From assembly GCA_023487865.1 (NCBI GenBank), contig JAMDBG010000199.1, forward strand, positions 3,173-20,692: DNA of 17,520 nt. The letters are read 5' to 3'. The position numbers and the translations under genes were made by a program. Positions within the stretch are counted from its first letter, which is position 1. Each line of letters begins with the position of its first letter. Below, piece after piece: positions 14,682 to 17,520 of this stretch. The stretch comes from Deltaproteobacteria bacterium. Its GTDB lineage: Bacteria; Desulfobacterota; Syntrophia; Syntrophales; UBA5619. The notes beneath the pieces were generated by a model. It searched no databases. It was not told the origin of the DNA and worked only from the letters and a program-made list of their open reading frames with translations.

Positions 14682-14723
14682 AGGTTATGGGGGATCAGTT
14701 AAGAAATCCATGCCCCCTAACCT
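14682..14723 (-). other. Stem-loop between ispE and tRNA-Gln
   Basis: AGGTTA/TAACCT plus GGGGG/CCCCC form an 11-bp stem with one bulged base and an 18-19-nt loop in the 72-nt gap between the ispE stop and the tRNA 5' end. No T-run follows on either strand. It may guide cleavage of the tRNA from the operon transcript or act as a weak attenuator. Confidence 0.4.
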
Positions 14724-14729
14724 ATTTCC

Positions 14730-15569
14730 TCACAGAGAGCGTGCCCCGACCACCGACCACCGATTCCCCTCTTTTTGGAGACGATGTTCCGCCTGCAGCG
14801 CGGATTCCTCATCGGTGAATACGCCGAAAACGGTCGGCCCGCTCCCCGACATCAGGGCGCCTCCGGCGCCGCTCGCGAGCAACAGGGACTTTATCTGCCC
14901 AAGAACGGGATGCAGTTTAAGTGTCACTTTCTCCAGATCGTTCGTGAGGGACCGGATGACCTCTCCTCCTGTATAAAAACGCGGAATGCTATAATTTATT
15001 CGCTCGTTTGTCAATCCTAAATTGAGTCCTTGATAAACAAATTTTGTCGACACTGCAAAGCCCGGATTGATCAGGACAAACCACAGGGGGGGCAGAGGGG
15101 CGGCCTCAATCAGGCAATCACCGATGCCGGATGCCCAGGCGGTGTTCCCGAAAATAAAAAAGGGGACATCCGCCCCTAATTTGGCACCGATTTCCAGCAG
15201 TTCCTTCCGGGTGAGCGGGCAGCCGGAGATTTCGTTCAGGGTCATCAGGGTTGTGGCGGCATCGGAACTGCCCCCTCCCAGCCCGGCGGCAATAGGGATC
15301 CTTTTTCGGATGGTGATTTCGATGTCCGGCTGGGTGGCGATCCGGGAATAAAAAGCGGCTGCGGCCCGGTAAACGATGTTGCTCTCATCCTCGGGAAGTG
15401 GGCTGTCCGGGCAATGGATGACGATCCGGTTCGGTCCGGGCGTGAAGGTCATCTCGTCGCAGAGGCTGATCCGCTGCATGAGGGAGAGGATGTCGTGGTA
15501 GCCATCCTCTCTTTTACGCAGAACACGAAGGTAAAGATTGATTTTGGCCGGTGCCGCCTTCGTGATCAT
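14730..15569 (-). CDS. ispE: 4-diphosphocytidyl-2-C-methyl-D-erythritol kinase
   Basis: A 279-aa GHMP kinase of the non-mevalonate (MEP) isoprenoid pathway; it phosphorylates CDP-methylerythritol with ATP. Lys9 in APAKINLYL and Asp134 in GADVPFF are the expected catalytic pair. The ATP-binding glycine loop is PIAAGLGGGSSDAA (92-105), and the C-terminal GHMP motif is GAGGALMSGSGPTVFGVF. The ATG overlaps the stop of the DUF1844 gene by 4 bp (ATGA), showing translational coupling. Its presence implies isoprenoids are made by the MEP route. Confidence 0.96.
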   Translation of the reverse strand: MITKAAPAKINLYLRVLRKREDGYHDILSLMQRISLCDEMTFTPGPNRIVIHCPDSPLPEDESNIVYRAAAAFYSRIATQPDIEITIRKRIPIAAGLGGGSSDAATTLMTLNEISGCPLTRKELLEIGAKLGADVPFFIFGNTAWASGIGDCLIEAAPLPPLWFVLINPGFAVSTKFVYQGLNLGLTNERINYSIPRFYTGGEVIRSLTNDLEKVTLKLHPVLGQIKSLLLASGAGGALMSGSGPTVFGVFTDEESALQAEHRLQKEGNRWSVVGARSL

Positions 15570-15997
15570 TTATTTGTCATTTCCTTGACATATCGCATCC
15601 GGAGCTCATAGAGGATCCCGTCGAGCATCTCCTTTTCACGCTCATCGAGGTTGCCTTCGGTTTTCGTTTTGAGGATGCTCAGGATGTCTATGGTCTGCTT
15701 GGCGGCAGACAGATTACGCCGGCCCTCTTTGGTGACCGGATCGGGGAAGTCGCCGAAGTGATACATGGCGGTCGTGCTGAGCGAAAAGATGAAACTGGCA
15801 AAATTCATCTCGGGCAGGGGGGCCTCCTCTGTTTCGGGAGCTGCGGCCTCTTTCTGCGGAAGGTCGCTTTCTTCCTGCTTGGCCTCCGGTTTCGTTTCCT
15901 CCACCTTCACTTGTTCTTCCTTGCGTACGGAACCGGACTCGTCGAAATGACGCCGGTCTTTGATCACAAATCCTTTTTCTTTCTTCTCTTCTTCCAT
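15566..15997 (-). CDS. DUF1844 family protein
   Basis: A 143-aa protein of unknown function. Residues 1-60 are highly charged (Lys/Glu/Gln-rich, likely disordered), and the C-terminal ~80 residues match DUF1844: MNFASFIFSLSTTAMYHFGD, then NLSAAKQTIDILSILKTKTEGNL, then a closing ELRMRYV. The family is widespread in deltaproteobacteria and often beside ispE or translation genes. The frame opens further up at 16015, but the ATG at 15997 has a near-perfect AAGGAGGT just before it, so it is chosen. It overlaps ispE by 4 bp. Confidence 0.88.
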   Translation of the reverse strand: MEEEKKEKGFVIKDRRHFDESGSVRKEEQVKVEETKPEAKQEESDLPQKEAAAPETEEAPLPEMNFASFIFSLSTTAMYHFGDFPDPVTKEGRRNLSAAKQTIDILSILKTKTEGNLDEREKEMLDGILYELRMRYVKEMTNK

Positions 15998-16084
15998 GAG
16001 ACCTCCTTGCATCATAATCGATGACCGCCGGTCTCCCCTTGAAGGAAGAGAGGCCGGCGGCGAAACAGCGGAGCAGGGTTGCGC

Positions 16085-16936
16085 TTATATCGGCCGCATG
16101 CTTTTCAAACGGGCGATTCGCTCCTCAACAGGCGGATGGGTACTGAAGAGGTTCATCAGGGAACGTCCCGTCAGAGGATTAACGATAAACATATGGGCCG
16201 TGGACGGATTCGCTTCCAGAGGGATTGTCTGGGATGCCCGGGAAAGCTTTTCGAGGGCATTCGCCAGACCGTAGGGCTTACCCGAGACTTTCGCCCCACC
16301 CGCGTCGGCAAGGTATTCTCTGGAGCGGGAAATCGCCATCTGGATGATCGTCGCTGCAAGTGGAGCGAGAACGGCCATGAGGATCAGGCCGACAATGCCG
16401 CCGCCGCCCCCTTCTTCGTCGTCACGGCTTCCCCCGCCGAACATGGCGGCCCACTGGGCCATGTTGGCCAGCATGACGATCGCTCCGGCCAGCGTTGCGG
16501 CGATGGAGCCGATGAGGATGTCCTTCTGTTTGATATGGGTCAGTTCATGGGAGATGACCCCTTCCAGCTCATCCCGATTGAGGATCCGGAGGATCCCCTC
16601 GGTAACGGCCACGACCGCGTGGTGTTCATCACGGCCGGTGGCGAAGGCATTCGGGGCGTCTCCCGGTACGATATAAACCCGCGGCATGGGCAGGGAGGCC
16701 TTCATGGCTAGATTTTTCACGATGGCGTAAAGTTCCGGTGCCTCGCTCTCCGATACCGGCCGGGCATGATACATTTTCAGGACCAGTTTGTCCGAGAACC
16801 AGTAACTGCCGAAGTTCATCACCATGGCGATGATGAAAGCAATGACGACTCCCTGTTGACCTCCGAAGAAACCACCGATCAGCATGAGAAGTCCGGTAAG
16901 GGCGCCCAGCAGCAGCCCTGTTTTGATTGTGTTCAT
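16085..16936 (-). CDS. htpX: Membrane zinc metalloprotease HtpX
   Basis: A 283-aa M48-family protease that cuts misfolded inner-membrane proteins and is heat- or stress-induced in many bacteria. Two N-terminal transmembrane helices lie at about 6-22 and 28-46, the zinc motif HELTH at 130-134, the third zinc ligand Glu207 in SREYLAD, and two more membrane segments near 140-165 and 181-202. The C-terminal STHPPVEERIARL is typical. The ATG has GGAGGG upstream. It follows clpB by 113 nt; a tandem repeat in that gap (16972-16999) may regulate it. Pairing with ClpB suggests a proteostasis unit. Confidence 0.96.
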   Translation of the reverse strand: MNTIKTGLLLGALTGLLMLIGGFFGGQQGVVIAFIIAMVMNFGSYWFSDKLVLKMYHARPVSESEAPELYAIVKNLAMKASLPMPRVYIVPGDAPNAFATGRDEHHAVVAVTEGILRILNRDELEGVISHELTHIKQKDILIGSIAATLAGAIVMLANMAQWAAMFGGGSRDDEEGGGGGIVGLILMAVLAPLAATIIQMAISRSREYLADAGGAKVSGKPYGLANALEKLSRASQTIPLEANPSTAHMFIVNPLTGRSLMNLFSTHPPVEERIARLKSMRPI

Positions 16937-16971
16937 CTTTTCCCTCCTTAAGAGAATGGCCTGTTTCGGCC

Positions 16972-16999
16972 CATTTTAATCCACATCATTTTATCCACA
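16972..16999 (-). promoter_or_regulatory. Tandem direct repeat with DnaA-box-like cores upstream of htpX
   Basis: On the minus strand, TGTGGATAAAATG (16999-16987) is repeated after 1 nt as TGTGGATTAAAATG (16985-16972). The first contains a perfect TTATCCACA (16991-16999 on the plus strand) and the second a one-mismatch copy (16977-16985). Each also holds a TAAAAT that could serve as a -10 box, though no good -35 is visible. It lies 36 nt before the htpX ATG. Confidence 0.45.
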
Positions 17000-17049
17000 G
17001 CGGCCGTTGGTGCAGCCGGTGCGGGAACGGTAGAATGGATATACATGGA

Positions 17050-17520
17050 TCAGCGGGTGTGGAATACGATCTGCTCCCCGTCGCTGTCAATCACGATCCG
17101 GTCGCCCTCTGCAAAAGAGCCTTCCAGAATCTTCAGGGCCAGCACATCCAGGATCTGCTTCTGAAGCACCCGCTTGAGCGGCCTGGCGCCGTATACCGGG
17201 CTGTAGCCCTCATCGGCTATATATCCTTTGGCGGCTTCTGTCAATTCCAGGGACAGCTTTCTTTCCTCAAGGCGCTTCCGGATGAGCCCGAGCTGGATAT
17301 CGATGATCCGTTCGATGTCTTCCCTGGCGAGTGAGCGGAAGATGACGATATCGTCGATCCTGTTGATGAACTCCGGCTTGAATGTCGCCCGCATGGCCTC
17401 CATTGTCCGCTCCCTCCTCTGGTCGTCGCCGAGCGAAGGATCCTGGAGCCACTGGCTGCCGATGTTGGAGGTCATGACGGCAATCGTGTTCTTGAAGTCC
17501 ACCGTCCGGCCGCTGTGGAT
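17050..17520 (-). CDS. clpB: ATP-dependent chaperone ClpB, C-terminal part (5' end outside window)
   Basis: The frame is open from the right edge to the stop at 17050 (156 residues seen). It matches the end of the second AAA+ module of a Hsp100 disaggregase: SGRTVDFKNTIAVMTSNIGS (sensor 1 region), then FKPEFINRIDDIVIF with the arginine finger, then YSPVYGARPLKRVLQKQILD with sensor 2 (GARPLKR) and the small D2 domain. ClpB works with DnaK to rescue aggregated proteins. ClpB is favoured over ClpA/ClpC by the ARPLKR...ALKILEG ending, but only the C-terminus is visible. It is the most upstream visible gene of the long minus-strand run. Confidence 0.92.
   Translation of the reverse strand: MHSGRTVDFKNTIAVMTSNIGSQWLQDPSLGDDQRRERTMEAMRATFKPEFINRIDDIVIFRSLAREDIERIIDIQLGLIRKRLEERKLSLELTEAAKGYIADEGYSPVYGARPLKRVLQKQILDVLALKILEGSFAEGDRIVIDSDGEQIVFHTR

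Noticed and set aside
16020..16060. GC-rich hairpin between DUF1844 and htpX
   Set aside because: The stem (CCGCCGG/CCGGCGG) is real, but with no T-run on either strand and a short gap it is not supported as a terminator.

Overview
The window looks like chromosome of an anaerobic deltaproteobacterium (Desulfobacterota), most like the Syntrophaceae/Syntrophus group. This is inferred from moderate-to-high GC, an acyl-CoA dehydrogenase, a membrane pyrophosphatase of divergent type, a GAF-GAF sigma-54 activator, a recycling-type EF-G paralogue and the gene order ispE / tRNA-Gln / prs / rplY / pth. I see no phage, integrase, transposase or CRISPR array.

Layout. (1) 1-2845, minus strand: an IVD-like acyl-CoA dehydrogenase followed by a secreted two-LysM protein that runs off the left edge. 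A divergent promoter region lies at 2846-3139. (2) 3140-8991, plus strand: a 72-residue unknown protein, an HD-domain phosphohydrolase, a membrane-anchored GerMN-domain protein, an EF-G paralogue, and a 711-residue sigma-54-dependent activator with two GAF domains. (3) 8987-9844, no convincing gene: a 485-bp segment bounded by perfect 28-bp inverted repeats whose left arm contains the activator's stop codon, then a run of stem-loops ending in a T-tract, then a 21-bp-stem bidirectional terminator. (4) 9845-17520, minus strand, one long housekeeping run read right to left: clpB (3' end), htpX, a DUF1844 protein, ispE, tRNA-Gln(UUG), prs, rplY/ctc, pth, hppA. Gaps are short; ispE overlaps its upstream gene by 4 bp and hppA starts 3 nt after the pth stop.

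How it fits together. The minus-strand run combines protein quality control (ClpB, HtpX), translation support (tRNA-Gln, L25, Pth), isoprenoid and PRPP synthesis, and a membrane pyrophosphatase at its end. The pyrophosphatase would recover energy from PPi released by tRNA charging and PRPP use, which makes sense for an organism living near the thermodynamic limit (inference). The most unusual parts are the 485-bp inverted-repeat element, the non-coding hairpin array beside it, the altered PPi-binding motif of the pyrophosphatase, the rewired domain IV loop of the EF-G paralogue, and a tandem DnaA-box-like repeat in front of htpX.
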